From positions 62,001 to 126,000 of the forward strand of contig CAYJGF010000004.1 of the NCBI GenBank assembly GCA_964369965.1: a stretch of 64,000 bases of DNA, written 5' to 3'. Shown here piece by piece: positions 24,345 to 34,190 of this stretch (positions within the stretch are counted from its first letter, which is position 1; the number at the start of each line of letters is the position of its first letter). Below the pieces are notes generated by a model. It was given only the letters and a program-made list of their open reading frames with translations, was not told where the DNA came from and searched no databases. Made by a program: the position numbers and the translations under genes. The DNA comes from CAYJBH01 sp964369965 (GTDB lineage Bacteria > Bacillota > Clostridia > Oscillospirales > Ruminococcaceae).

Positions 24345-24373
24345 TTGACAATTTACTCGTCTCTTTGTATAAT
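24345..24373 (+). promoter_or_regulatory. Importer-fucosidase operon promoter
   Basis: TTGACA (24345-24350), 17 bp, TATAAT (24368-24373): consensus promoter, followed by operator 2. Confidence 0.85.
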
Positions 24374-24386
24374 GTGATTGTAGATT

Positions 24387-24430
24387 AAATCGAACAAATC
24401 AAAAGAAATCGCCTGTCATTTGTTCGATTT
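24387..24430. promoter_or_regulatory. Operator 2 downstream of the importer promoter
   Basis: AAATCGAACAAAT (24387-24399) and its exact complement ATTTGTTCGATTT (24418-24430), 18 nt apart. The same half-sites as operator 1, placed right after the transcription start, which suits repression by blocking or looping. Confidence 0.75.
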
Positions 24431-24463
24431 TAATAGAACAAACGGGTTCAAGGAGAATTGTGC

Positions 24464-25396
24464 ATGACTGATCGAAAAACAAGATTTAAGGCAAATTTAA
24501 AGATGTTTAAGAAAAGCATCCCCTTATACATAATTATGCTGATTCCTCTTGCCGTCTTTTTCATAACTCGATATGCGCCGATGGACGGATTGCAGATTGC
24601 ATTTAAAGATTATCGGGCAGTCGATGGCATTGACGGCAGTCCATGGGTAGGATTTAAACACTTTTTGAGGTTCATCGACTCCTACAACTTTTGGCAGATA
24701 ATGTGGAACACCATTTCACTCAGCTTTTATCAACTGCTTGTCGGGTTCCCGTTTCCGATCATCTTAGCCTTATCGCTCAATACCATTAAAAACGGTAGAT
24801 TTAAGAAATCGATACAACTTATAACCTACGCACCGCACTTTATCTCGGTTGTCGTTATGTGTGGACTTATACTTCAAATGCTCTCACCGCGCACCGGAAT
24901 AATAAACAATCTTATCGTTATGCTTGGCGGTCCCGAGATTAACTTCATGGGTGAGCCGGAGTTGTTCAGCAGTATATATGTATGGTCCGGCATTTGGCAG
25001 AGTACAGGCTGGGGCACTATCATCTACCTCGCAAGTCTCTCCAGTGTTGACTCCCAGATGCATGAGGCGGCAATAATTGACGGCGCATCGCTCTTTCAAA
25101 GGGTTATAAACATCGACCTTATGACAATTCTCCCGATGGTTATTACCATGCTGATAGTAAATGTCGGCAGTATGTTGCAGGTTGGTTTCCAAAAAGTATT
25201 GCTTCTGCAAACCCCGCTCAACCTCTCCGCGTCGGAGGTAATACAAACTTATGTCTACAAAATAGGTCTTGCATCTCCCGTTCCCGATTTTTCTTACTCG
25301 ACAGCTATAGGACTGTTTACCGGCATCATCAACTTTATACTCATAGTCACGGTAAATAAGATCGCGAGAAAGCTCGGCGATACGAGTCTCTGGTAA
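24464..25396 (+). CDS. Sugar ABC importer permease (CUT1, LplB-like)
   Basis: 310 residues with six membrane helices, starting at the ATG 8 nt after AGGAG. PLYIIMLIPLAVFFITRYAPMDG at the start is typical of LplB-type permeases, and the EAA loop HEAAIIDGASLFQRVINIDL near residue 205 contacts the ATPase. It pairs with the next permease and the lipoprotein after it. No ATPase gene is present, so a shared MsmK-like subunit encoded elsewhere is expected. Context (fucosidases, sulfatase) suggests an oligosaccharide substrate. Confidence 0.93.
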   Translation: MTDRKTRFKANLKMFKKSIPLYIIMLIPLAVFFITRYAPMDGLQIAFKDYRAVDGIDGSPWVGFKHFLRFIDSYNFWQIMWNTISLSFYQLLVGFPFPIILALSLNTIKNGRFKKSIQLITYAPHFISVVVMCGLILQMLSPRTGIINNLIVMLGGPEINFMGEPELFSSIYVWSGIWQSTGWGTIIYLASLSSVDSQMHEAAIIDGASLFQRVINIDLMTILPMVITMLIVNVGSMLQVGFQKVLLLQTPLNLSASEVIQTYVYKIGLASPVPDFSYSTAIGLFTGIINFILIVTVNKIARKLGDTSLW

Positions 25397-25424
25397 ACAA
25401 TACATAAGAAAGGGTCATGCACAG

Positions 25425-26381
25425 ATGACAACTGTTATAAAAGAAAAATCCCCGGTATCAAAAATCGGCTCCCGTCTTTCAAACCGACTTTTCGAAAAAC
25501 ATGCCACCGCAGGTGATAAAGTCTTTGTATCAATTAACTATTTTCTATTGTTATTGGCAGGAATTGTAACCCTTTATCCCCTCATATACGTTGTAAGCTC
25601 GTCCCTCTCGTCCAGTGATGCCGTTATAGCGGGAGAGGTATTTCTGCTCCCCGTTGAGTTCACGTTAGAAGCATATAAAGCGGTATTTGAGTATCAAGAT
25701 ATCTGGACGGGCTACGGTAACACGATAATAAATGCGGTGACCGGCACGGCACTTAACATTGCGCTCACCGTAATGATAGCATATCCTATATCACGCCCCG
25801 ATCTGTTCGGCAGACGTTTCATCACCTTTGCGCTAACCTTCACCATGATGTTCAACGCCGGAATTATTCCGACATATCTTTTGATGGATGATCTCGGGCT
25901 GGTCAATACAAGGGCGGCGGTTATTATTCTCGGACTACTCAACGTTCGCAACATCATCCTTGCGCGCAGCTTTTACACCTCCTCTATCGGCCAGGAGTTA
26001 ATCGAGGCATCGAAAATTGACGGCGCAAACGAATTTCATATCATGACAAGAATTATTGTACCACTCTCAAAGGCTATACTTGCTGTCATCGGGCTTTTTA
26101 CCTTTGTCGATTACTGGAACGAATTTTTCAATTCCCTTATCTATCTCAACGATTCCTCGCTCTATCCGTTGCAACTTTTCCTGCGTCAAATACTCGTGAT
26201 GGGTAACATTGACACGAGCAGTGCAATGGTGGATCAAGACACGCTCGAGAAGATCGTCGGCATGGCGGAACTGCTCAAGTTTGCCGTCATCGTAGTAGCT
26301 ACCCTACCTATTATGTGTATCTATCCATTCGCCCAGAAATTCTTTGTAAAAGGCGTTATGGCAGGTGCGGTAAAAGGTTAG
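25425..26381 (+). CDS. Sugar ABC importer permease (CUT1, YtcP-like)
   Basis: 318 residues; a cytoplasmic N-terminus of about 35 residues, then six helices. The EAA motif ELIEASKIDGANEFHIMTRI lies near residue 190 and the C-terminus ends PFAQKFFVKGVMAGAVKG, a hallmark of YtcP/AraQ-like subunits. Second half of the membrane channel with the preceding gene, separated by 28 bp. ATG start with AAAGGGT upstream. Confidence 0.93.
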   Translation: MTTVIKEKSPVSKIGSRLSNRLFEKHATAGDKVFVSINYFLLLLAGIVTLYPLIYVVSSSLSSSDAVIAGEVFLLPVEFTLEAYKAVFEYQDIWTGYGNTIINAVTGTALNIALTVMIAYPISRPDLFGRRFITFALTFTMMFNAGIIPTYLLMDDLGLVNTRAAVIILGLLNVRNIILARSFYTSSIGQELIEASKIDGANEFHIMTRIIVPLSKAILAVIGLFTFVDYWNEFFNSLIYLNDSSLYPLQLFLRQILVMGNIDTSSAMVDQDTLEKIVGMAELLKFAVIVVATLPIMCIYPFAQKFFVKGVMAGAVKG

Positions 26382-26407
26382 TAGATATAATTATAATGGA
26401 GGAAATC

Positions 26408-28138
26408 ATGAAAAAACTTTTAAGTTTACTATTAGTAGTGGCAGTTATGTCGACAATGCTCGCGAGCTGTTCGAGTGCACCGACCGAGTCCGAGGCGGAC
26501 TCGCAGTCGTCCGCTGAGGGTGATGCTTCAGCAGAGGAAAATTCCGGTGTAGCTCCGAGCGGCGAATTCCCGATAGTTGCAGAACCTATCGAGCTCAACA
26601 TCATGGCGGCACAACAGGCACAAATCTCAGATCTTGAAGAGAATGATTTTACAAAATATCTTGAAGAGATGACAAACATAGACATTATCTGGAACGCAGT
26701 TCCACAGGCGAGTGCCGCAGAAAAACTCAACGTCACACTCTCGAGCGGTGCGAATATGCCGGAGGTTATCATGGGTTTTGACATCAACATGTCACAGCAG
26801 ATAGCCTTAGGCGAAAGTCAGGGTATGTTCGTCGACATGATGCCGTATCTCGACACATACGGACAGAATATCCAAAAGGTATTTGAAGATATCCCTGTTC
26901 TTGAGCTCATAGCCAAAACACCGAGTGGAAAGCTGCTTGGAATGGTAGGTGCAGAGGAAACATACCACGTAAAATATCCGCAAAAGGCGTGGACAAACGC
27001 GGCCTTCCTTGAAGCGGTGGATATGGAAGTTCCGACCACTACCGATGAATTTAAAGACCTACTCATAGCATATCGTGACGAAGATCCGAACGGCAACGGC
27101 GTAGCGGACGAAATCCCAATGAGCGGTGCTATCACGGGCTGGAATACGTTTATAGTACCCTACGTAATGTCTGCATTTGTGGAGTACATGCAACCCACAG
27201 GTGTCACCGGCACAACCGATAAATCTGTAACTAAAATGGCTCTCGGTATTGAGGACGGCACGATCGTCCCGAGCTTTACAACAGACGGTTGGAAAGAGGG
27301 ATTGAAATACCTCAACGATTTGGTGAACGAGGGACTGCTCGATCCTCTTGCATTCACTCAGGATCAAAATCAACTCAAAAATTCCGTAGCGGCAGAACCG
27401 AGAATTGTCGGTGTAGCAACAGGTGGTGCTACCGGTGCTATCTCACCCTCACAGGAAATTCAGGAAGAATATCGAGTGGCACTACCCCCACTTGAAGGAC
27501 CCGACGGCTTTGTAAGCACATATTATTCGCCGATATCCGCCTCTTCCGGCAGATACGTCATCACAAGCGAGTGCCAGAATGTGGAAGCAGCAGTCCGCCT
27601 GCTTGACTACCTCGTATCAGAGGAGGGTTCACTCACCTCGCTTTACGGTATGCAAGACCGTGACTGGAGATACGTGGAAGATGAGTCTGTCTTAGGTCTC
27701 AACGGCGAACCCGCTGTATTTGAAACAATCCTCGAGTTCGGTCAGCAGACCAGCGCTCACTGGGCGAAAATGGCTCCTCAAATCATGCCCGATGCACTAC
27801 GTAACGGCATGGCAGTAGATCAGGACGGTGCTTTCGACTCGGAAGTTAACCTTTACGACAATACTAAAGACAAATACGAGCCGGCATCAGACGGCAAATA
27901 TCTGTTACCGCTCACCCTTAAAGAAGACCTTGTTCAGGAATACGTCGACCTATTCACCCCGATTTCCGGCTACCTTGATCAGATGACCTCGGAATTCATA
28001 ACCGGAACACGCGACATAGATGCCGACTGGGATGAGTACATCTCGACATTAAACGACATGGGTCTTGAGAGATTTATGGAAGTCCTGAACGAATCCTACG
28101 TATATGCTTACGGCGAAGACGCATTGACTAACTTTTAG
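26408..28138 (+). CDS. Sugar ABC importer substrate-binding lipoprotein
   Basis: 576 residues from the ATG after GGAGGAAATC. Signal peptide with lipobox LASC (Cys21), then a Ser/Ala/Glu-rich linker and a large bilobed domain of the LipO type (DPNGNGVADEIPMSG, a calcium-binding-like DxNxNGxxDE loop). These large lipoproteins deliver oligosaccharides to LplB/YtcP channels. It ends with a strong hairpin that may set its expression above that of the enzymes downstream. Confidence 0.93.
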   Translation: MKKLLSLLLVVAVMSTMLASCSSAPTESEADSQSSAEGDASAEENSGVAPSGEFPIVAEPIELNIMAAQQAQISDLEENDFTKYLEEMTNIDIIWNAVPQASAAEKLNVTLSSGANMPEVIMGFDINMSQQIALGESQGMFVDMMPYLDTYGQNIQKVFEDIPVLELIAKTPSGKLLGMVGAEETYHVKYPQKAWTNAAFLEAVDMEVPTTTDEFKDLLIAYRDEDPNGNGVADEIPMSGAITGWNTFIVPYVMSAFVEYMQPTGVTGTTDKSVTKMALGIEDGTIVPSFTTDGWKEGLKYLNDLVNEGLLDPLAFTQDQNQLKNSVAAEPRIVGVATGGATGAISPSQEIQEEYRVALPPLEGPDGFVSTYYSPISASSGRYVITSECQNVEAAVRLLDYLVSEEGSLTSLYGMQDRDWRYVEDESVLGLNGEPAVFETILEFGQQTSAHWAKMAPQIMPDALRNGMAVDQDGAFDSEVNLYDNTKDKYEPASDGKYLLPLTLKEDLVQEYVDLFTPISGYLDQMTSEFITGTRDIDADWDEYISTLNDMGLERFMEVLNESYVYAYGEDALTNF

Positions 28139-28150
28139 CTAATCACAAAC

Positions 28151-28190
28151 GGTGGGGCAAGGGCAAGGTCCTCGCCCCACCATCTTTATA
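28151..28190 (+). terminator. Terminator-like hairpin after the binding-protein gene
   Basis: GGTGGGGC (28151-28158) and GCCCCACC (28174-28181) form an 8-bp GC-rich stem followed by ATCTTTATATTTT. As the same-strand enzyme genes follow without a visible promoter, partial read-through is likely. Confidence 0.75.
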
Positions 28191-28209
28191 TTTTGAATGG
28201 ATACTGATA

Positions 28210-30423
28210 ATGAAAAATATCTTTTTTTATGTTTCTCCAAATGGCGATGACAGCTTTGACGGCAAAAGTCTATACACACCTTTTAAAACTATCGAGCGTG
28301 CAAAAAAAGAGACACGCACAATCACCGAGGGTGATATTCACGTTATTCTCCGAGGGGGTGTATATTTTATCGATAGCACCGTCGTTTTCTCTCTTGAGGA
28401 CGGTGGCAACGACAATAAAAAAATCACATATGAAAATTACGAGAACGAGGAACCGATATTTTCCTCGTCCGTTCAGATAAAAGACTGGGTTAAAACAGAC
28501 GACATAGAATTTTTACCGGCCGAAGCAAGAGGCAAAGTGTGGAAAGCAAGATTTCCGCAGGGAGTAAAAAATATATTAACACTCTTTAATGAGGAAAACG
28601 CTTTGACAAGGTGTCACAGCGACCTTGTCATGCCCACCAAAGAGATTGAGTACAATCGAATGGACAGCCTCAATGTTGAGAAAGAGGAGGAACGCCCTCT
28701 GCTTCGCCGAGTGGATTTTCCGACCGGCATGATTAAGGCGCGTGACAACATGGAAGACGTTGAGTTGCGTTTTATGCCTGTGCCGTGGACCATGAATCTA
28801 CTGCCTATAGCGAGTGTAGACGAGAAAAACTCGGTGGCAACCCTCGCGGTCGAGGCGACAAACCCCTTGACGGCAAAACCGAAAGGAATGCGTGTTGAAA
28901 ACGATATTGCATACCTCACACAGAGCGGAACATGGTGCGCAAACAGTCTGAAAAAAGAGATATACTATATTCCAAGCGGCACAGAGCCGGAGGGGGATAT
29001 CTATGCTCCGACCCTCAAACAATATTTTTTGGTAGAGGGGCAAATTCGATACGATGAGCCGAAAGACATGCTTGTGCAAAATTTGCACTTTAAGGGGCTT
29101 ACCTTCCGACACGGCATGCGTGATACGACCGAGGACGGATATAAAGGTCTCGGAATACAGCACGACTGGGAGATGTTTGACAAAGGTAATGCACTGATGC
29201 GTTTTCGAGGTGCACATAATTGTTCCGTCAGCGGATGTTATTTTCACAATACTTCGGCGAGCGCACTGCGCCTTGACCTATCCTGCCAAAACATAAAAAT
29301 ACATAACAACATGTTCGACAACATAGGCAACATGGGTGTGCTGTTATGCGGTTACGGTCCCGGCACAAAGGATGAAAACCACCACAACGAGATAACCAAT
29401 AATATCATCACACGTTGTGGCGAAGAGATCTGGCACGGGCATGGAATTTTCTTGTGGCAGAGCGGACACAACTTTATCGCACACAATAAAATCCACCACT
29501 GTGCACGCAAGGCGATAGGGCTTTGTGGTGTGCGAATTACCATTTTACAGCGCCCCGACCATAGATTTGATGAGGCATCTCGCACGGTGCGATGGGATGA
29601 GATGCTCGGTGCGATGAAGGACACCGACGACGAGTTTGAGAGATATCTACCGTTTTTACACGCAAGAGAAAATAAGGTCATCGGCAACGAGTGTTATAAT
29701 GTGCTCGAAAAAATGGGGGACGGCTCGGCTATCAACATCTCGGGTGCAGGTGACGGAAATCTTATTCAAAACAACTACGTCCACCATATCTCGACCTATA
29801 ACGCGAGTGCTGCAATACGTTTTGACGATTGGCAATGCGGCACGACGGTGGACAGCAACATAATATATATGTGCAACCTTATCGGAATTACAAGAAAAAA
29901 CAACAACAATGTGACAAATAACTTTATCGTCGATGTCAGCTGTAAAAGCGGTTATCTGCGCTTTGCATCCTACCCGAACGAGAAGCCGAACTATGGTGCG
30001 AAGATAGAAAAAAATATTATGTTCGACACCGACGACGAGATGCAGGTGTTTACCGACGGATACCTCGTGTCGGACGGCGCATGTCTGCCGCAACATTGCA
30101 ATATTAACAGCAATCTCTACTGGTGCGAAAAAAATGAGCGTGACTGCCATACCCACATTGAAAAGATGCGAAAGCTCAAACCGGAACTTGAAAGGGGTAG
30201 TGTAGTCGCAAATCCGCTTTTCCGTGATGTACAGGGAGGCGATTTCTCCTTTTTGCCGAATTCACCTGCAATTGCGATGGGAATCAAACCTATCGACATG
30301 CGAAAAATTGGCATAAAAGATGAATACCCGGAGCATCTACTTGCAAGGGAATACAGTGAAAAAAACAATGACAGTTATGAGCGTGGTAAAAACCCGGAAA
30401 AAGAAAATTATGCATGGTGGTAA
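28210..30423 (+). CDS. Right-handed beta-helix glycosidase-like protein (GH141-like)
   Basis: 737 residues, no signal peptide. It begins FFYVSPNGDDSFDGKSLYTP followed by FKTIERAKKETR, a common opening of parallel beta-helix enzymes, and the repeats of Asn-rich coils (NNIITRCGEEIWHGHGIFLW, NKIHHCARKAIGL, NNYVHHIS) form the helix at about 300-620. GH141, which includes alpha-L-fucosidase and xylanase activities, has this architecture; the neighbouring GH29 fucosidases make it the favoured guess. Pectate-lyase-like or other activities remain possible. It would act in the cytoplasm on imported glycan. Confidence 0.7.
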   Translation: MKNIFFYVSPNGDDSFDGKSLYTPFKTIERAKKETRTITEGDIHVILRGGVYFIDSTVVFSLEDGGNDNKKITYENYENEEPIFSSSVQIKDWVKTDDIEFLPAEARGKVWKARFPQGVKNILTLFNEENALTRCHSDLVMPTKEIEYNRMDSLNVEKEEERPLLRRVDFPTGMIKARDNMEDVELRFMPVPWTMNLLPIASVDEKNSVATLAVEATNPLTAKPKGMRVENDIAYLTQSGTWCANSLKKEIYYIPSGTEPEGDIYAPTLKQYFLVEGQIRYDEPKDMLVQNLHFKGLTFRHGMRDTTEDGYKGLGIQHDWEMFDKGNALMRFRGAHNCSVSGCYFHNTSASALRLDLSCQNIKIHNNMFDNIGNMGVLLCGYGPGTKDENHHNEITNNIITRCGEEIWHGHGIFLWQSGHNFIAHNKIHHCARKAIGLCGVRITILQRPDHRFDEASRTVRWDEMLGAMKDTDDEFERYLPFLHARENKVIGNECYNVLEKMGDGSAINISGAGDGNLIQNNYVHHISTYNASAAIRFDDWQCGTTVDSNIIYMCNLIGITRKNNNNVTNNFIVDVSCKSGYLRFASYPNEKPNYGAKIEKNIMFDTDDEMQVFTDGYLVSDGACLPQHCNINSNLYWCEKNERDCHTHIEKMRKLKPELERGSVVANPLFRDVQGGDFSFLPNSPAIAMGIKPIDMRKIGIKDEYPEHLLAREYSEKNNDSYERGKNPEKENYAWW

Positions 30424-30467
30424 TTGACACTTATAAATCAATGTAATAAAATCAAGGAGGATAAAAC

Positions 30468-31580
30468 ATGTTTCCAAGCTATTTGAAAAACTATGCAGAC
30501 CTCTATAAAACCGACCCTCGCAGGGCTAACAGAGAATGGTTTAAAAACGCTCGGTATGGGCTTTTTATCCACTACGGGCTCTATTCGCTCAGTGTCGAAA
30601 AATACGGAATCTGCGACCGACCACAGGAGTGGGTGCAGTACAACAACAAAATCCATGTGGACGAGTATGCACTGCTTGAAAAGGATTTCACAGCCGAGGA
30701 TTTTTCCGCTAAAGATATAGTCACCTTTGCAAAAAAGGCAGGTATGCGATATATCAATCTGACCACTCGTCACCACGACTGTTTTTGTCTTTTCAACACA
30801 AAAGAGACCGAGTTCAACAGCCTCAATTCACCGGCAAAGCGTGACTTTGTGAAAGAGCTTTCCGACGAGTGTGAAAAAGAGGAGCTTGCGTTTTTCGCCT
30901 ACTATTCCCACGGTAGAGACTGGCGACATCCGCACGCACCGAACAACGACAGCTACGGTGGCGCGGCGCGTCCCGAGTATGAGACGGCGGAACCTCACTA
31001 CAAATATGGCAAGGAACACGACCTTGACATCTATCTTGACTTTATGAAAGCGCAGATTACTGAACTTTTAACACAGTACCCGACAATCGCCGGTATATGG
31101 CTGGACGGCATAGCTACTCCTATGTCGGGCGACGCCGAGGCTTTTAAGGTACAAGAACTCTACGACCTTGTACAAGAGCTGTCTCCACACGCTATCTTGT
31201 CATATAAGCAGGGGCTACTCGGCACGGAGGATTTCTTTGCACCGGAGCACAAAATCCCTACCCTCGACACAAACACCACCAACACACAGGAACATCAAAA
31301 AAACATCAGCGCCATCGGGAAAATAACCACCGCACCCGAAAAGACAATAGAGATGTGCACAACGATGATAACCTCGCCCGTGTCGTGGGGTTATAAAGGC
31401 GAAAACTGCACCCACCTTACCGCCGAGCAGGTGGAAGAAAAACTGCGTCATGCTATCGAAACAGGCTATAACCTACTGTTAAATGTAGGTCCGACCCCGA
31501 GCGGTGCGATAGAAAAGTGCGACAAAACAGCGATTTTATCGGTAGGCGAAAAGATTGCTAAAGGCGAGATAGTTTTATAA
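30468..31580 (+). CDS. GH29 family alpha-L-fucosidase
   Basis: 370 residues, cytoplasmic. NREWFKNARYGLFIHYGLYS near the start, then AKKAGMRYINLTTRHHDCF (the His pair of the GH29 fucose pocket) and GIWLDG near residue 205, holding the expected nucleophile Asp. GH29 enzymes remove alpha-linked L-fucose with retention. There is no C-terminal carbohydrate-binding domain. GGAGG lies 8 nt before the ATG. Next to a second GH29 and a sulfatase, so the substrate is probably fucosylated and perhaps sulfated. Confidence 0.9.
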   Translation: MFPSYLKNYADLYKTDPRRANREWFKNARYGLFIHYGLYSLSVEKYGICDRPQEWVQYNNKIHVDEYALLEKDFTAEDFSAKDIVTFAKKAGMRYINLTTRHHDCFCLFNTKETEFNSLNSPAKRDFVKELSDECEKEELAFFAYYSHGRDWRHPHAPNNDSYGGAARPEYETAEPHYKYGKEHDLDIYLDFMKAQITELLTQYPTIAGIWLDGIATPMSGDAEAFKVQELYDLVQELSPHAILSYKQGLLGTEDFFAPEHKIPTLDTNTTNTQEHQKNISAIGKITTAPEKTIEMCTTMITSPVSWGYKGENCTHLTAEQVEEKLRHAIETGYNLLLNVGPTPSGAIEKCDKTAILSVGEKIAKGEIVL

Positions 31581-31591
31581 AAGGAAAAATT

Positions 31592-32977
31592 ATGAAAAAA
31601 CCAAACATCTTATTTCTCTTTGCCGACGACCAGCGTTTTGATACTGTAAACGCTGTGAACAATCCGGAAATTATTACCCCGAACCTCGATAAACTCGTCG
31701 CTCGGGGCACGACTTTCACTCATGCACATATTCCGTGTGGCACGTCGGGGGCTGTCTGTATGCCCTCACGAGCGATGCTGCACACCGGCAGGACGCTTTT
31801 TCATCTGCAAGGCGAGGGGCAAGAAATTCCGAGTGAGCACATAACACTCGGCGAGACACTCAAAGCGAATGGTTATCACGCATTCGGTACCGGCAAATGG
31901 CATAACGGCACAAACGCTTACACCAGAAGTTTTAACGAGGGCAAAAGTGTGTTTTTCGGCGGAATGTGGGATCACTGGAACGTGCCTGCATGTGACTACA
32001 ACGCCGAGGGCGTCTATCCCACAAGCAATACCTGCAACGCACCCTTTTCCTCAAATAAAGTTATACAAAACCATGTCGAGTATATGAAGTTCGGCGAGCA
32101 TTCCACCGACATTTTTGCACAGCGTGCACTGGAATTTCTCGATGGTTATAAGTCGGACGATCCATTTTTCTTATATGTATCCTTCATGGCACCGCACGAC
32201 CCACGCACCATGCCACAAAAATATATAGATATGTATGACGTGAATAATATAACCTTGCCGGAAAGCTATATGGAGGAGCATCCGTTCGATTTCGGCATCC
32301 GAGATCTTCGTGACGAGGTGCTCGCACCGTATCCGCGCACAAAGGAGGACACACTCAATCAGATTAAAGAATACTATGCAATGATAACGCATCTTGACGA
32401 CAGGGTGGGCGAGATCTTAGCAAAACTTGAAGAAAAAGGCGAGCTTGAAAACACGATTATCGTCTACTCCGGCGACAACGGTTTAGCGCTCGGCAGCCAC
32501 GGACTTTTCGGCAAGCAAAATCATTATGAGCACAGTATTCGTGTGCCGCTGATATTCGCAGGACCCGATATCCCAAAGGGTGAAACCCGTGATACCTACG
32601 CATACCTGCTCGATATCTACCCGACGCTCTGCGACATGATAGGTGTGAGTGCGCCGAGCAGTGTCGAGGGTAGGTCGATGTTGCCATCGATTAAAAATAA
32701 AGAAATAAAGACAAGAGAAAACCTTTATTTTGCCTACATCGACATGCTTCGTAGCGTGAAAAACGACCGCTATAAGTTGATTGAGTATCGCACTAACGAG
32801 CTGGCGAAAACGCAACTTTTTGATGTTATAGACGACCCGAACGAACTCTGCGACCTCTACACAGATGCGAAATATTCCGCGGTAGTAGAGGAATTGCGTG
32901 AGCTGCTGAAACAGTACAAAGACGAATGGAGTGATGAAAAACACCCTATGGGCAGGACTTTTTGGGGGAGATATTGA
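31592..32977 (+). CDS. Sulfatase (type I, formylglycine-dependent)
   Basis: 461 residues, no signal peptide. NILFLFADDQRFD supplies the metal-binding Asp pair and VCMPSRAMLHTGR the C-x-P-S-R motif whose Cys56 must be turned into formylglycine. Under anaerobic life that needs the radical enzyme anSME, which is not in the window. FGTGKWHNG and YSGDNGLALGSHGLFGKQNH complete the calcium and sulfate site. It hydrolyses sulfate esters on sugars such as sulfated fucose, galactose or GlcNAc; which one is not visible. It overlaps the following fucosidase by 1 bp. Confidence 0.93.
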   Translation: MKKPNILFLFADDQRFDTVNAVNNPEIITPNLDKLVARGTTFTHAHIPCGTSGAVCMPSRAMLHTGRTLFHLQGEGQEIPSEHITLGETLKANGYHAFGTGKWHNGTNAYTRSFNEGKSVFFGGMWDHWNVPACDYNAEGVYPTSNTCNAPFSSNKVIQNHVEYMKFGEHSTDIFAQRALEFLDGYKSDDPFFLYVSFMAPHDPRTMPQKYIDMYDVNNITLPESYMEEHPFDFGIRDLRDEVLAPYPRTKEDTLNQIKEYYAMITHLDDRVGEILAKLEEKGELENTIIVYSGDNGLALGSHGLFGKQNHYEHSIRVPLIFAGPDIPKGETRDTYAYLLDIYPTLCDMIGVSAPSSVEGRSMLPSIKNKEIKTRENLYFAYIDMLRSVKNDRYKLIEYRTNELAKTQLFDVIDDPNELCDLYTDAKYSAVVEELRELLKQYKDEWSDEKHPMGRTFWGRY

Positions 32978-33975
32978 TGGGGAGAAATTATATCGAATTG
33001 CAAAAAAAGATCGTCAACTACGGGCTCGGGCAGTTTATACATTTCAACAGCGCAACGGAGCAATTTTGCAACATAGAGGACGACCCGAGGGCAAAGGACT
33101 GGGAATGGATAATGGAAAATCGCACGGGGGTACGAAAATATCCGTTTGATCCCAAGGCCTGGAACCCGAGCAAACTCGACTGCAAACAATGGGCGGCGGC
33201 GAGCAAAAAACTCGGTGCTCGCTTTGCCTCGTTCACAGCAAAACATCACGAGGGTTTTTGTGTGTGGCCGACTAAAACCACGGAGCACTGTGTGCGAAAC
33301 GCTACTTACTCTAATGATGTCGTGGGAGAGTATCTTGAAGCCTACCGCAGTGCCGGAATTGAGGCAGGGCTCTATTTCTCCATGCTCGACATACAGGAGC
33401 GAATCAACCGCCACCACTGCACAAAAGAGCAGGTAGAGTTTACAAAAGCACAGCTTGAAGAACTTTTGATGAACTACGGTGATATACCTTTCATGGTTAT
33501 CGACGGGTGGCACGCTTTTTGGGGAGGTCCGAGGTATGAGAGGATGGAATACGAGGACATGGAGCGATTTATAAAATCTATTCAGCCGAGCTGCCTTATT
33601 CTCAATCACAGCTGCGAGGTTAACCTTGACCACACAGATATGGTGTTTTTTGAAAACGCCGCAGGGCAGAATGTGCCAAAATGGTTTGAGGGACCGGGAC
33701 TCGGCGGAAATGTGCTGACCGATACATGGTTTTGGAAAGAGCGTCACCCCGAAGCCGAGCTGAAAAGCGCCGAGTGGGCAATAGATAAAATTTGTGAATT
33801 TAACTCGCATAACTGCGCGTTTTTATTAAATGCCTCACCGAACAAATACGGTTTAATCGATGACAACATGGTCGAGCGGTTTGAAGAGATAGGGGCTATG
33901 TACAAATATAAAGAATTGGTCGGCGATACACTCCCGGATGAGTGGCTGACAAAATGGTGGAAAGAGGTATATTAA
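32977..33975 (+). CDS. GH29-like alpha-L-fucosidase (second paralogue)
   Basis: 332 residues from the ATG overlapping the sulfatase stop (TGATG), with GGGGGAG upstream. KLGARFASFTAKHHEGFCVW carries the GH29 His pair and MVIDGWHAFWG the probable nucleophile Asp near residue 180. It differs strongly from the first GH29 in the window (FHFNSATEQ replaces the HYGLYS block), so a different linkage or an allied sugar is likely. Cytoplasmic; no export signal. Last gene of the operon. Confidence 0.83.
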   Translation: MGRNYIELQKKIVNYGLGQFIHFNSATEQFCNIEDDPRAKDWEWIMENRTGVRKYPFDPKAWNPSKLDCKQWAAASKKLGARFASFTAKHHEGFCVWPTKTTEHCVRNATYSNDVVGEYLEAYRSAGIEAGLYFSMLDIQERINRHHCTKEQVEFTKAQLEELLMNYGDIPFMVIDGWHAFWGGPRYERMEYEDMERFIKSIQPSCLILNHSCEVNLDHTDMVFFENAAGQNVPKWFEGPGLGGNVLTDTWFWKERHPEAELKSAEWAIDKICEFNSHNCAFLLNASPNKYGLIDDNMVERFEEIGAMYKYKELVGDTLPDEWLTKWWKEVY

Positions 33976-34085
33976 AAAAGCATTGCCGACTTTCTTTGCT
34001 TCCAGCAGGTCAAAATTTGATACCCACATCATGAGCACCATTCTATTTTTATCTTTTATGTTGTGGTAGTAAAATAAAGCAATAA

Positions 34086-34113
34086 TTTTTTGACCACATG
34101 AAATCCCACAGAC
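34086..34113 (+). repeat. Dispersed motif copy 1 (TTTTGACCACATGAA-N4-CACAGAC)
   Basis: A 26-bp motif, identical at all 22 fixed positions to a second copy at 53257-53282. It lies in the 33976-34525 gap after the fucosidase operon. Function unknown; shared remnant of a mobile element is one option. Confidence 0.6.
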
Positions 34114-34149
34114 GGAAAAACTGTCTTTGGTGTCGTGATCAAACTATTG

Positions 34150-34190
34150 AATATCACCTGCCGTCGTGAAATGCGACGGCAGGTGATATT
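34150..34190. terminator. Strong hairpin, probable bidirectional terminator
   Basis: A perfect 17-bp stem (34150-34166 with 34174-34190), 7-nt loop TGAAATG, followed by TCTTTGTT. It lies 175 bp after the fucosidase operon and faces the converging ceramidase-like gene. Confidence 0.75.
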
